DNA of 64,000 nucleotides from Zygaena filipendulae (lineage: Eukaryota > Arthropoda > Insecta > Lepidoptera > Zygaenidae): NCBI GenBank assembly GCA_907165275.2, contig OU015654.1, positions 3,179,501 to 3,243,500 on the forward strand, given 5' to 3'. The notes beneath the pieces are model-generated. The model was not told the DNA's origin, did no database searches, and saw only the letters and a list, made by a program, of their open reading frames with translations. A program made the translations under genes and the position numbers. Below are positions 41,901-51,094 of the stretch, in pieces (position 1 is the first letter of the stretch; every line of letters starts with the position of its first letter).

Positions 41901-44900
41901 ATCATTGTTTATGACCTGTTTTCTAGGCAGGTTGCTTATTGGTCTCGGGTCAGGCATGGTGGGTGCTCCAGCTAGGGTGTACACGTGTGAGGTGTCCCAA
42001 CCACACTTGAGGGGCATGCTAGGCGCTTTAGCCTCTGTCGGCGTGTCCACTGGCGTTCTTATACAGGTGAGTTGACCTATGCCGTACAATTTTATATATT
42101 ATACTAGCTTTTCTCCATGGTTTCCCTCGCGTTAATTTCGGAGTTTCCGCGGGAATTCCCAGGTAAAAGGTACCCTCTGTTCTTCTCGGTAGGTACCTAC
42201 ATCTGAACAGGTATGCAAATTTCCACGATGATCGGTTGAGTATAAGGATATCCATGCAATAAGAGTGAAAAACTAAAAAAGCTCGAACAAACGACGATTT
42301 TCCCTCTTATCATCCCTGATAAGCATTTACCTTCTGACCAATTTTGCAACGTTGTAGAACATCAATCTATAGATATTTATAACCAATTTAAGTGTTTGTC
42401 TACAAAAAGGAAGCTTTGTGTAAATTATGTTTCTAGACTCATTAGCGGCTTGCATTGTCTGTGAGACCGTCATGTTATGTACCTACTGTTTTATGGCCAT
42501 AGACTAGCCTATTAAAAACTTTGTTGTAATTCTTAAAATGACAAGGAAATAATTATTACCAATTGGGCAGCACTAATAATTAACTGAAACCATTGTGTTC
42601 TAGATGCATATTGTTTAAAACCACCGAGAACATAATATTAACCATAGAGGCAATTTAGGTGGGTAGGGACGTGCTACGGTTGTAACGGAAGTTAGAGCAA
42701 ATTCTCTAACTCTTCCAAAACTTCCTTTGAATAAAATAAATAAAATAAATAAAATAAAATATCTTTATTTTCAGACGTATAAGTCCATAGTGTGTTAGTA
42801 GGTACAATTTTACTTATTACTATTGTTAGTAGGTAGGCAACTAGGCAACGAAATTGGGTAGAAAGGTTGCCAGAGTCACTGTTAATGCATCCCAAGTTTC
42901 GATAATATTTCCAAAACTATTAATTTTAAACAGTGCCTAAATAATACGTTACCAATTAACATTTCGTTAAGTTAATGACCATATTTATGCGTGATAAATA
43001 GTTTTGTGTACGGATATTACCCTGCGATAGATACTATAATTTTCAATGCAATAAGTATCTATAGGTTCTGTCTATAGCATTGTCTTCCAGTACGCGGCAC
43101 ATTAATTCGTCACAGATGATCAAAAACTAATAAAATTTCCGATTCTACCCAAATGTAATATAACACAAATAGATATACAAATCACACATAGAGCAATAGT
43201 TGTGTTCAAAGTTACGTTCAAAATAGAAACAAAAGAAACGTTAAGTCGTTGGAGTTTTACGTAGTAAGGTGGTTCCACCACCTGTAACATTGCATCACTC
43301 TATGCGCGCTGAATGTGGTTCCATATCCATTCTATATGTAAAAGTTCAACAAAACATCAGAATTTTAAGTAAAGATTTTTAACAAAACTGCCGCAGTCAG
43401 AGACGTTTAACTAATTAATGTTAATTGGACATAGATAAGCAATAGTGTGTTAACCCACACTGGAGAAATTTTGAGTAAATCGTGTTTTAAAATTATAGCG
43501 CCATTTTCTGTCAATATTTTTTATATTCAATATTTAGTTACATACTTAAATAATGTAATAAGGTAAACACATAATAAAAAACGTTCTCTAACTCTCAATA
43601 AATCATTCTGAATACGTAACTTTATTTTGTGGGTTAACATGTTATTGCTTATCTGCGTCCAATTGTCATTTAACTAAATGTAATTTAATGACACACCGCT
43701 CACGCACACACAGTATTACCAATATCTACGAATACAATCAGCGTCGTTAATATCTAACCAGTGTTGACGGTATAGTTAAATCTTATCTAAATTTAACAAC
43801 TGACAAAAATGTTTTAATTCTTTTGTTGCTGACTGTACAGTGTACAGTGCACATTACGCTCACGCGTACCTATCTGGTATTTACCACATTACGAGCCAAG
43901 CGCAGATATACAAGTATGATATTTATTATAAACAATGAAAAAATATGAAACAAAAGGACAATCGTTAGATATCATTATACCTACTGAACAACGACTTTAA
44001 TTTTAATCTAGGTACAATAAACAGGTAAAGTTTGTAAGTTTGTAAGTTTGAATGTAGGAGATAATAAACTACTGAACCGATTCTAAAAATTATTTCAGTC
44101 ATTCAGCTATACAGTATCACGGACTTTGAGTGACATAGTAATAACTTATATTTAGAGTTATCAAGGGACTCCCGAAATTCACGTCCGGGAACACAGTAAA
44201 TAAATAAACCGTGTAAGTACAGGATAAAAGGCAGACTGATTTAATGTTTTACTAGCTTTTCGCCCGCGACTTCGTCCGCGTGGTAGTCGAAATCCGTCAA
44301 AAAAGGAAATCGTCGGGTCTAGAAATATCTTGACCTAAAATTTCTTCCAAGAAAACACGTTATTACATTCAAACTTTGCAACCCCTTTTCACCCTTAGGG
44401 ATTGAATTTTCAGAAATCCTTTTTTAGTGCACACCTACGTCACTTAAGAAATATTTGTGCAAAATTTCATGGTTCTAACTCGGTTTCAGCTATGCGTTGA
44501 TCGATCAGTCAGTTTCTGCTTTTATACTCAAAACAGTGCACAGTGCACAGTGCTCAAAACGCAATAGAAAAGCTACAAGTATTTTCTAAAAGTCGATTTT
44601 TTTGTAAATTAATTATTATTCAAATTGACATTGAAATATATTTATGACTAAACATCGTGCGTTGTGTTGTTCGTAAAAGTGCGAGATGCTCGCATATTTG
44701 CGAATATTGTTGGCAGTTCGCACTCAGTTCACGCGAATCAATACTAAAATTAAACCCCACGTCATAATCAGTGTATCACGAATATTTTAGGTAGGTGAGC
44801 ATTCACGGACTCCTCTACTACCTAACCTAAGCCCGCAAGGCTTAGGTTGCACTATACCGGGTGTAAGGTTAGACAAGGGACGTCTTGAAGGAGGGTATTC

Positions 44901-46341
44901 AGTATTAGAGTATTAGGTCTCAAATATCAAAAAAATAATTACATTATATTTTTTTTACATAAAATTGTCTAAAACACAAAACCCGTGACACCTGGCGTAG
45001 CAGACAGGCTTATTTACCATACACCAACGGTGCTGTTTGAGCTTTTGTTTTGAATTGTCGGCGCATCAGCGCAAATACATATGGTTAGAGCCTCACCACA
45101 AGTCACAACAGAACTTGCCACACACGACACCCCATACAAATGTCTCTAACTATAGGTACTAAATTCGCCTTTAGAGTACCTATGAAAACGTCTGCCCATC
45201 AGAAACATGCTCGTTAAATTTTTGCCTTTAGGATTATTCAACAACCCTTTCCTTTATATTTGCGCTGACACGCTGACAATTCAAAACAAAAGGTCAAACA
45301 GCACCGTTGGTGTAGTGGTAAATAAGCTTGCCTGCTAAGCCAGGTGTCACGGGTTCGATCTCCGCATCAGGGTAAACAATTACACAATGAGCATGGTGCT
45401 TACCCTGCGTGACGGTGTTAAGGACCAGTTGTGTTCTTAATTTAGGAATAAATTCATGGTACGAATTTGCAGGACAGTTCAATAAAACGCCTGAACAGCC
45501 CTGTGGTAGGCCTCCTGGTCGTGACGCTGTGTGATAATGTCCAAGCATTGTTATAATTATTTATTTATATTCTATAGTAATGCAATAGTCACGTTGATGG
45601 TAAGATCACGAAGCGATAATTGAGTTAAATACACAAACATGAATGTTACCTGAAATGTACATAGCATACATTAATAACAATAACAAGTTTTATTGCGTTG
45701 GTTGAAACATTTACCTACAAATTATGAATACAATTAAAGTACAATTTTGTCTCTAGTCTGTGTACTGCGATGTTTCATATCACTAATACTGAGCAGAACA
45801 ACATTGTTTAACAATAAGCTTACTTAAAACACACACCATTGATATTAAAAAAGTATTGAGTACATCAACGGGTATTATATTCTCATACGCGTTATAAGAG
45901 GTACAGAAAAGTACACAGGGTACCTTTTATCTAGAAGAAAAGTCGAAATTTCAAGTCCAAATTATGTCCAAGTTTTGTCATCATCATCATTATTATTATT
46001 GTTACTTTTCAGTACATAATAGGTAGTGTGACGCAATGGAACATCGCAGCCGGTATAAGCGCAATAATACCGATACTGTCATTGATTGGAATGCTGCTAC
46101 TGCCCGAAACTCCGAACTACCTCCTCCAACAAGACAAGAGGGAACGAGCGGAGAGCTCCCTGTGCAAACTGAGGGGGTCGACGTGCAACATAGAGGAAGA
46201 GATTCACAAGATGATAACGTTTAAGGAGAAGAACCACGTGGATCCGTAAGTTTACTTTTATCTCATAAAAATGCTATGGCGCTATATTTTTTTGATTTCT
46301 CACATCTGTAAATAAATCCCTACTAATATAAATGTTGGAAC

Positions 46342-46374
<33 letters not shown>

Positions 46375-49300
46375 TATACGCTTTCACGTCTCGACGACTC
46401 AACGGATCATCATGAAATTTTGCATACACGTTGTCACGGATACAGAGAAGGACATAAGGTACTTTTTATCCCGAAATTTCCGAATTACTCCGAAATTAAC
46501 GCGGGTGAAATCGCATGGAACAGCTAGTAAGGCATTCAACTTTGTTAATTTTCATGTTACAGTTTAAAATCTCCACGAGAGGTGATCAAAGCGCTGCTCT
46601 CCAAGTCTTCGCTCAGACCGTTTCTGATCTTGGCCGTGTACTTCTTCATCTATCAATGGTGCGGAGTCAACACGATTACGTTTTATGCCGTTGAAGTGTT
46701 TAATGTAATTATATTTAATAATTTATTGGTCTAATAAGTTTTAGGACTAAGCACACACGTTTCGCACATAAATTCATACTTACAAAGTAGATACGATAAC
46801 TTCTTAGTCGATCATCTAGGTCTTGATCTATAGCTCTACATTAACAGTAAAAAGAAAAAAAAAAATTTATGTTTTTTGTATTGTGTTTTGTCTTTTATGC
46901 TTTTCTTTTCTTATTCTCTGCTGCTACTTTAATATGAGAAAATATAAAACATTTTTGAAATAAATATTCTAGAATTTCTAGATTCTTTAACTTTAATAAT
47001 ATCGTCCTACAAAATTATGCCCGTAAATCGATTTTCTTGTGGAAGAAACTCTGTCATATTATATTCACAATGAAAAAACAAATGTATTTTTGTAAAATGA
47101 TTGCAGGCTTCTGGTGTTAAATGGAATAAGAACATGCTGACGATAATAATGGGCATTATCAGAGTCATCTTCACAGTCATCGGGTGCATACTTTGCCGGC
47201 GCTACGGACGGAGACCTCTCACGTTCGTCTCAGGTACTAAAATCATTCTTTAATATTGATGCCATAGCTAAATGAAGTTTTTTGCGAAATGTACAGCCAA
47301 TGTATACTTACAATGTACGCGTAATATACTTACCAAAACCTGATTTAATAGAAATCAAAAAGAAACTATTTTTAGTTTTCATCGAAATTACTAAACTGAT
47401 TTCCATTCGGTTCACACAGGCATATTAAGCTTAGCTTGGAGAAGTTTGTATCAGAATTCAGGAAAAGTTTTTTATCCGTACAGGTGTCCAACATAAATTA
47501 TAAAACAAAATCCTCAGCCGCGGGAACTCTGAAATTACCGCAAGTGACACCGCGGGGGATAGCCAGTTTTAGTATAAAGTTTTTATTTTTACTAATTTTT
47601 CTCCAATATTATATTCTCCTTTAGCCATTGGATGTGGCTCAACAATGCTGGTTCTAGCGGTATATATGTACTTCTTGGAGCAATGGAAAGCGGCGGGGGT
47701 ACCGAGTCAGCACTCCTGGATTCCTGTCGCCAGCATCTTCATCTTCACGATCTCCTGTACCATAGGTTACCTCATTGTGCCCTGGGTCATGATCGGTGAA
47801 GTGTATCCTACGCAGGTTAGTTGTACTACACAAGTCTAAGTAATAACCACTTATAAATACGGCTTCGTTATTTCAGTGACATTTCAGCATCTATTTCAAC
47901 CCTAAATAGGAAACTGGTTTTCGATAGAACCATGGTTTGAGAGACTTGGAGATCAATCTAACATTGTCATTGGTGTTTCGCCACAATTGAGAAAGTGGTA
48001 GCAGACATTTTTAGTAGTGAGAAATATTGTTGCACCCAATAGGCTAGTTTCCTAATTTTTTTTTAGTCCGTTTTGTAGATTATTAAAAAATATTGGACAC
48101 GTTTTTTTTTTTATGTAACCAAAAAATAACGGAGATATATCTAGTCGAAATTTCACATGACGTCACGCCTCGCTACAGTTTGTTCGCACGTTATAGCGAG
48201 CTGTGACATCACGAGTCCCCCACCCTAAACTTTAATGCGCTTTATCTATGCATATTTCCATTATTTTAAAAAAGCAAAAAATACGTGTCTTTTATTTTTT
48301 TATTATCTAACTGACGGACTAAATAGAATTTCGATTTTTTTACCCAGGAAACTAGCCTATTATAATATTATTAGACGCCTTAATTAAAGAAGGAGAACAA
48401 TCACTTACAATATATTATCTTAATCTTAACGTATTGAACATTTGCGAATTTTAGGTCCGTGGTATAATAGGTGGTATGACAACGTGTGCGGCTCACCTAT
48501 GCGTGTTCTCCGTGGTCAAGACGTACCCATTACTCAAGCACCAGCTCAACGACTACGGGACCTTCGGCTTGTACGGCACTATGTCCATTCTTGGTGAGTA
48601 CACACATACACAAAAAGGAGTATAATTTTTCTTTGGTTCACTCTAATCACATAGCCCGAAGGCGGCAGTGGGCAGTGCACATCGCTGGAAGAACTACTGA
48701 CCCATGGAGCAGGAAGTGGTGACTAGGAACCGGAAGACGCAGTGTAGGTGGACCCGCTACAAGGTAGAGCGATGACTTGGTGAAGGTCGCGCGACATCAT
48801 TGTATGCGAGAAGTAGATGGTAGAGGTAGAGTTAGAGGTACAGAGGTCAACTGATATGATGACACTCAAATTCCCTAATATTGACCTAGCTATCATTATT
48901 TTATTGAGGATTTGGGCAGGTCCCTATTTTATCTCACTTTTCTGGTGAGGAGGAGAGCAAGGCAGGCATTCTGTAATTTAGCGTAGCTATAGAGGGAATC
49001 TAGGATATAGGTATCCTAAATTAGTTTTAACGACGATGGTAGTTATCACTAGTATGGTAACACCATATATACTTTATATTTATTTATTTTTAGGAACCAA
49101 TAGTTTAAGGCACAGTGAATAATGACTAAAATAAATCATTAACAACCAATTAGGTTTTCATAGAGATATAGAGGGTTCTTCGAGCTATGTTGGATTCGAG
49201 GCCAAAGAATTAGCTTAAAATCATAAAATTGACAAAGACTAAACAAGCAATTCTATTTCGCAGGCATAGCGTTCTTCTACTTCTTTTTACCGGAGACAAA

Positions 49301-49382
49301 AGGTAGAACTCTACAAGAAATAGAAGATTACTTCTGTGGACGCACCAAAACTCTCAAAAACATCTCGCAAGAGAACGCGTGA
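17923..49382 (+). CDS. Sugar porter (MFS), facilitated trehalose transporter Tret1-like, gene 1
   Basis: Predicted 12-helix membrane transporter of the sugar porter family. Known insect relatives move trehalose or hexoses between haemolymph and cells; the substrate here is inferred. Ten coding exons: 17923-17936, 38384-38637, 41109-41267, 41927-42066, 46013-46245, 46563-46704, 47107-47233, 47625-47815, 48455-48593, 49264-49382. All introns are GT-AG and phases agree, giving 505 residues, normal for the family. Visible signatures: MDAIGRR (108-114), PARVYTCE (157-164), Gln189 closing TM5, PETPNYLL (220-227), QWCGVN in TM7 (298-303), RRYGRRP (345-351), PW in TM10 (409-410), PETKG (476-480). The ATG has strong context, but exon 1 codes only 14 nt across a 20.4-kb intron, so an alternative start at 38445 is possible. 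Codons are GC-richer than in the two downstream paralogues. Confidence 0.92.
20504..20735. repeat. AT-rich minisatellite, 32-bp unit
   Basis: The segment TAATATAATTTATTTATTTA recurs at 20511, 20543 and 20575, an exact 32-bp spacing. The array then decays into shorter TTTAATTTAA units to about 20735. It contains no G or C over long stretches. Confidence 0.85.
21326..21436 (+). repeat. Three imperfect repeats with AGCGAAATAATTGAA core
   Basis: The core AGCGAAATAATTGAA, preceded by GGTATTT-like sequence, occurs three times (about 21334, 21376 and 21423) with spacings of 42 and 47 bp. The origin is unknown. It is not part of the MITE families described elsewhere. Confidence 0.7.
21653..21728. 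repeat. Hairpin, foldback repeat
   Basis: The outer arms AACCACTAAGGCTA and TAGCCTTAGTGGTT are inverted, and an inner hairpin TTAAGTCGT / ACGACTTAA sits within them. It is probably a small foldback element or MITE relic. Confidence 0.75.
23499..23695. mobile_element. Foldback MITE with 81-bp perfect arms, TAA flanks
   Basis: The arms 23499-23579 and 23615-23695 are exact inverted copies as far as I can trace. They start GGGCGGGCGCCCACGAGC and surround a 35-nt spacer. The trinucleotide TAA flanks both ends (23496-23498 and 23696-23698), as expected for a 3-bp target duplication of PIF/Harbinger type. It is non-coding. Confidence 0.85.
24520..24551. repeat. 32-bp perfect palindrome
   Basis: AGGTACCTCTGTACAT is followed directly by its exact reverse complement ATGTACAGAGGTACCT, with no spacer. 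The outer part matches the AGGTACCT motif scattered through the window. Confidence 0.95.
24927..25101 (+). repeat. Dispersed repeat, copy 2 of 2
   Basis: Homologous to 4167-4342, with the same ends and the same internal ATTACAATATGCACGTTTTGA block. The middle part differs by indels. Confidence 0.6.
25612..25935 (-). repeat. CRE-bearing MITE, copy 2
   Basis: Inverted relative to copy 1 (13230-13553). It starts AGGGATGTTGACAACTTTT, has TTTAGTCCGTC and GACGGACTAAA as inverted inner ends, and carries two intact TGACGTCA sites (about 25753 and 25802). Confidence 0.85.
26959..27281 (+). mobile_element. Helitron-like element, well preserved
   Basis: It starts A|TCTATACTAATATTATAAAG and ends GGGGGTCAGCTAG|T. 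Just before the end the stem CCGCGG-GTGAAA-CCGCGG is perfect, the hairpin position expected of a Helitron 3' terminus. It contains an internal partial duplication (GAACTCCGGAGTTTGTGAG... near 27110) and no open frame of note. Confidence 0.85.
28214..28990. mobile_element. Long inverted-repeat element rich in CGCG and GTTTTACGC
   Basis: The left end AGCCTGTCCAGATGA and the right end TCATCTGGACAGGCT are inverted copies, and the CGTTTTACGCGCG motif recurs inside both halves. The internal region is far more GC-rich than the window. The centre holds a separately inserted foldback element (28607-28776). The open frames across it are by-products of the repeat. Confidence 0.75.
28607..28776. mobile_element. 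Foldback MITE nested in the 28214-28990 element
   Basis: The ends TAGGGGGAGCACGAATTTTT and its reverse complement are perfect, continuing through TCTAGTCGATATCG. A second inner hairpin is formed by GGAAAATGAAC and GTTCATTTTCC. The trinucleotide CTG flanks both sides (28604-28606 and 28777-28779). It is non-coding. Confidence 0.85.
29829..30150 (+). repeat. Tandem duplication, period 166 bp, with a palindrome
   Basis: The unit beginning AGTAGTTTAATTTTTAAAAT at 29831 recurs at 29997 and remains identical through GGTCTTACGGCCGCATTCAG and beyond. Each unit opens with the palindrome AGTAGTTTAATTTT-T-AAAATTAAACTACT. The unit includes half of a foldback-family element (see 6838-7082), whose other parts continue to about 30340. 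Confidence 0.85.
30849..31161 (-). mobile_element. Helitron-like element
   Basis: The left edge is A|CTAGCTGTTCCCTGCGG and the interior runs through GGCGTGAAAGCGTAACAAAC to ATTTATAATAGTACC at the right. The right end is slightly degraded. It contains a short internal duplication of the GAGTTCCCGCGGGAATTCC segment (30895 and 31000). Confidence 0.7.
32669..33035 (+). mobile_element. hAT-type MITE with 8-bp target duplication
   Basis: The octamer CTCTACAG lies on both sides (32661-32668 and 33036-33043). The ends CAGAGGTTCC and GGAATCAATG are imperfect inverted repeats starting with CA, as in hAT elements. The interior holds the palindrome-rich segment GGACCCCTGGGGGTCC. It has no transposase reading frame. 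Confidence 0.8.
33814..33975 (-). mobile_element. Helitron-like element, partial
   Basis: The left edge CTAGATGTGCCCCGCGG, followed by TTTCACCCGCGTG, matches the family 3' end in minus orientation, and the body resembles the 1445-2063 element (GAAAACCGTATGGTAATCGG, GACA repeats). The far end is not recognisable. Confidence 0.6.
37084..37345 (-). repeat. CRE-bearing MITE, copy 3
   Basis: It starts AATTAGGGATGTTGACC and carries two TGACGTCA sites (about 37196 and 37241), followed by the family core CGCGAAATTTCAACTCAGTG and ACGTGTCCAATATTTTT. Same orientation as copy 2. Confidence 0.8.
38056..38253 (-). mobile_element. Helitron-like element just upstream of exon 2
   Basis: It runs from A|CTAGCTATTTCCCGCGG to TAAAATTAGTAGGA|T, 198 bp, with a perfect CCGCGG stem. 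It lies 130 bp before the exon 2 acceptor of transporter gene 1. A second, degraded 3' end on the + strand (GGCACAGCTATT at about 38338-38349) lies even closer to the exon. Confidence 0.85.
38692..38781 (+). pseudogene. Non-LTR retrotransposon C-terminal fragment
   Basis: A 29-codon frame ending in TGA (38779-38781) reads like the C-terminus of lepidopteran endonuclease-reverse transcriptase proteins (WMATAQHRPTWRSLEEAYV), followed by a GAT-repeat tail at 38782-38795. It lies 55 bp inside intron 2 of gene 1. Only the 3' end of the element is present, as is usual for 5'-truncated non-LTR insertions. Confidence 0.65.
38802..39112 (-). mobile_element. Helitron-like element
   Basis: The left edge is A|CTAGCTGTTCCCCGCGG and the body ends with GGCGTGAAAGCGTAACAAAC and CGCATTTATTATTATTTTA. 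The 3' stem segment is duplicated internally (AATTTCGGAGTTCCCGCGG near 38954). Confidence 0.75.
39178..39385 (-). mobile_element. Helitron-like element, degraded
   Basis: The sequence GAGCTGTTCTTTGCG followed by TTTCACCCGCGCTAATTTCGG and later GGCGTGAAAGTGTAACTAAC shows the family body. The terminal CTAG is mutated. Confidence 0.6.
40177..40320 (-). mobile_element. Helitron-like element, truncated
   Basis: A|CTAGCTATTCCCCGTGG begins the element, and the body is recognisable to CCTGACAACATGCAAAATTT; the 5' terminus is missing. Confidence 0.65.
42104..42250 (-). mobile_element. Helitron-like element, truncated, in intron 4 of gene 1
   Basis: It starts A|CTAGCTTTTCTCCATGG 38 bp after the exon 4 donor and continues with the family body (GTTAATTTCGGAGTTTCCGC) to about GATGATCGGTTGAG. 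Confidence 0.65.
43427..43660 (-). repeat. MITE, GGAC family, copy C, with 4-bp target duplication
   Basis: The ends GGACATAGATAAGCAATA and TATTGCTTATCTGCGTCC are inverted repeats flanked by AATT on both sides (43423-43426 and 43661-43664). It interrupts an older foldback-family repeat: the sequence TGTTAATT before it and AATTGTCATTTAACTAA after it rejoin to the uninterrupted form seen at about 6933-6955. Confidence 0.9.
44252..44527 (-). mobile_element. Helitron-like element, second subfamily
   Basis: It begins A|CTAGCTTTTCGCCCGCGAC, the start of a lepidopteran repeat subfamily with a CCGCG..CGCGG stem (CCCGCGACTTCGTCCGCGTGG). The right end near TCAGTTTCTGCTTTTATA is approximate. Confidence 0.55.
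44980..45352. repeat. Inverted repeat carrying two SINE heads
   Basis: About 95 nt at 44980-45077 is the reverse complement of 45256-45352. The arms include TTTTGTTTTGAATTGTC and the tRNA-like head CAGCACCGTTGGTGTA. Roughly 180 nt of unrelated sequence lies between them. The structure may have arisen by inverted duplication of a SINE junction or by head-to-head insertions. Confidence 0.75.
45299..45565 (+). repeat. tRNA-derived SINE
   Basis: The head contains an A-box-like TGGTGTAGTGG (about 45308-45318) and a B-box-like GGTTCGATCTC (about 45352-45362) spaced as in tRNA genes, followed by a 200-nt body and an AT-rich tail. The head lacks a proper acceptor stem, so it is not a functional tRNA gene. 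Confidence 0.7.
46317..46527 (+). mobile_element. Helitron-like element forming most of intron 5 of gene 1
   Basis: It runs from A|TCCCTACTAATATAAATG to TGGAACAGCTAG|T, with a CTGT microsatellite near the 5' end (46340-46370). Its 3' end lies only 35 bp before exon 6 of transporter gene 1, so the branch-point region of that intron sits next to or within Helitron sequence. Confidence 0.8.
48040..48362 (+). repeat. CRE-bearing MITE, copy 4, in intron 8 of gene 1
   Basis: The outer ends AATAGGCTAGTTTCC and GGAAACTAGCCTATT are perfect inverted repeats, and the inner TTTAGTCCGT and ACGGACTAAA are too. One TGACGTCA is intact (about 48158); the second is altered to TGACATCA (about 48206). This copy gives the clearest view of the family ends. 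Confidence 0.9.
48648..48839 (+). pseudogene. Non-LTR retrotransposon C-terminal fragment
   Basis: One frame reads like the C-terminal part of lepidopteran endonuclease-reverse transcriptase proteins (RRRQWAVHIAGRT, then LGTGRRSVGGPATR, then SDDLVKVA). It is interrupted twice where tryptophan codons would be expected, by TGA and TAG. It lies in intron 9 of transporter gene 1. Confidence 0.65.
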
Positions 49383-49457
49383 GAAACGAGTGTCAACTGT
49401 TAGTTAGAAAATGCAAATATGTTCTTAATTATGACGCTTTATGTAGGTGTGGGTGTA

Positions 49458-51094
49458 CAGTTGGCGTCAAAAATATGGAAACACTTTTGAACTACAGATT
49501 CGACAAAATACACACATCAAAAATGTCTAGGGATCAAGTGCATTTTAGAGAATTGCCGCCAATTGGGATTATTATAGTAACTTTTCTGGATCCTTTTTGA
49601 AATTTTTTATTGAATTTCACCATTTCAATAATGAATTTTATTCAAATTTTGTTTAAACTTTTAAAAATAACTGTCATTAAAAATCCCTATAAAAGAGTGT
49701 GATGGCGATTTTACAAAAACATTACAATTTCTGCATCGTAACCGAAAAAAATTGCATCGGTATGGAGCGATGACACCAATTGCCTAGAGAAGAGATGCTG
49801 AGAGCCGTTGGAATGTTGGAAGCTGGCACCAGGCAACGCCCTATGGCTATTGCTGTTAGGACAAGGCAGAGCGTCATAAGCCGCCTATGGACCCGCTATC
49901 GCATCACGGGCAGTGTGGCCGAGCGACATGGAGGGCGAACTCGTATCACAACTCGAAGACACGACCGGTATATCCAGAATACAGCGCGAAGAAATCGTAC
50001 TATGACCGCCATGATGATAACTACGAGGCTCCACAGCGCTTCAGGCTTACTGATAAGCGATCAAACCATACGTAATCGTTTAAGAGAAGTGGGTCTGCGA
50101 TCCCGAAGGCCTCTGAGAGTTCCACCAATAGCGCCCCGCAATCGTACAGCCCGTTTACAATGGGCTCGCGAAGACAGTAATTAGGAGGAAGAAGACTAGC
50201 GTGGTGTTTGCTTTTCCGAGGAATCTCGTTTCGGTATGAGGCCGGATACAAGACGTACATTAGTTTGGAGAAGCCCTGGACGTCAAGAACGATTGAAATT
50301 CTGTTAGGAAGTTCATTCATATGGAGGGGGAACAATGATGGTTTTAGCGGGTATTTAGATCGGTGGAAGAACCGATCTCATTTGGATCAGGGGCAACCTT
50401 AATGCTCGGATTTATGCGACAAGTATTGTATCAGATGTAATCATCCCTTTGCGAAGCCAGTTGGGTGATTCGTTTCAACTTATGCACGACATTGCACGTC
50501 CACACACTGCTGGAGTCGTAACACGCACTCTTGCCAATGCTGATATCGACGTCCTGCCGTGGTCTGCTCAATCACCAGACTTAAATCCTACTGAGCACGC
50601 ATGGGTTATACTCCAAAGAAGAGCTCTGCCGAGTATAGACGCCGTAAATACCCCACAACAACTTTTTGACTTCTTACAAAGAACGTGGGTGGCCATTCCT
50701 CAAAGTGATTTTGATGAACTGATTTTAAGCATACCAAATCGCTGCGAATGTGTGATTCGTGTCAATGGAAGGAACACAGATTATTTTAATTTGTTTATTC
50801 ATTACAATAAAAGTTTCAAAAACCCCTGTCTTTGCCTTTTTTGCAATTTTATTGTCGACTTGGAATTGGTTCAATTTCTCACATCTTACAAAAAATGAAT
50901 ATTTTCTTAATTTATTCAAAATGTAGGGATTAGTTGTTAATTTAGATTTGGGAAATAAGGTAGGCAACAAGCCCAGAAGATTAGATTAGATTTAAATTAA
51001 TTGGGTTTCTTTTTATAGCAAAAAATGCACTTGATCCCTAGACACTTTTGATGTGTGTATTTTAAAAGTTATTACGTATTTTGGATGTTGACTG
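49458..51094 (+). mobile_element. Tc1-type DNA transposon, degenerate
   Basis: The left end TA-CAGTTGGCGTCAAAAATA and the right end (reverse complement CAGTCAACATCCAAAATA) are diverged terminal repeats. They continue into a better conserved inner block, TGTCTAGGGATCAAGTGCAT, present in inverted orientation at about 49524-49543 and 51026-51045. The insertion lies 75 bp downstream of the stop codon of transporter gene 1, probably within its 3' UTR. The right TA target is mutated. Confidence 0.9.
49780..50898 (+). pseudogene. Broken Tc1 transposase
   Basis: The N-terminal part (49780-50184) shows the paired helix-turn-helix DNA-binding region of Tc1 transposases (SVISRLWTRYRITGSV, GGRTRIT) and ends near WAR. 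A middle part (about 50200-50400) is split by stops and frame changes; there the motif normally FSDESRF reads FSEESRF, so the first catalytic Asp appears replaced by Glu. The C-terminal part (50449-50898) keeps the second Asp in MHDIARPH and the Glu in PDLNPTEHAW, exactly 34 residues apart, the D34E spacing of the Tc1 group. The start region also has a stop just upstream (TAG at about 49783). Not functional. Confidence 0.85.

Noticed and set aside
45299..45372. Possible tRNA gene
   Set aside because: A- and B-box-like motifs are present, but there is no acceptor stem or anticodon arm, and a SINE body follows.
45294..45548. Minus-strand 84-codon frame
   Set aside because: It lies entirely within the tRNA-derived SINE.
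50021..50335. Minus-strand frame of 104 codons
   Set aside because: It is antisense to the broken Tc1 transposase.
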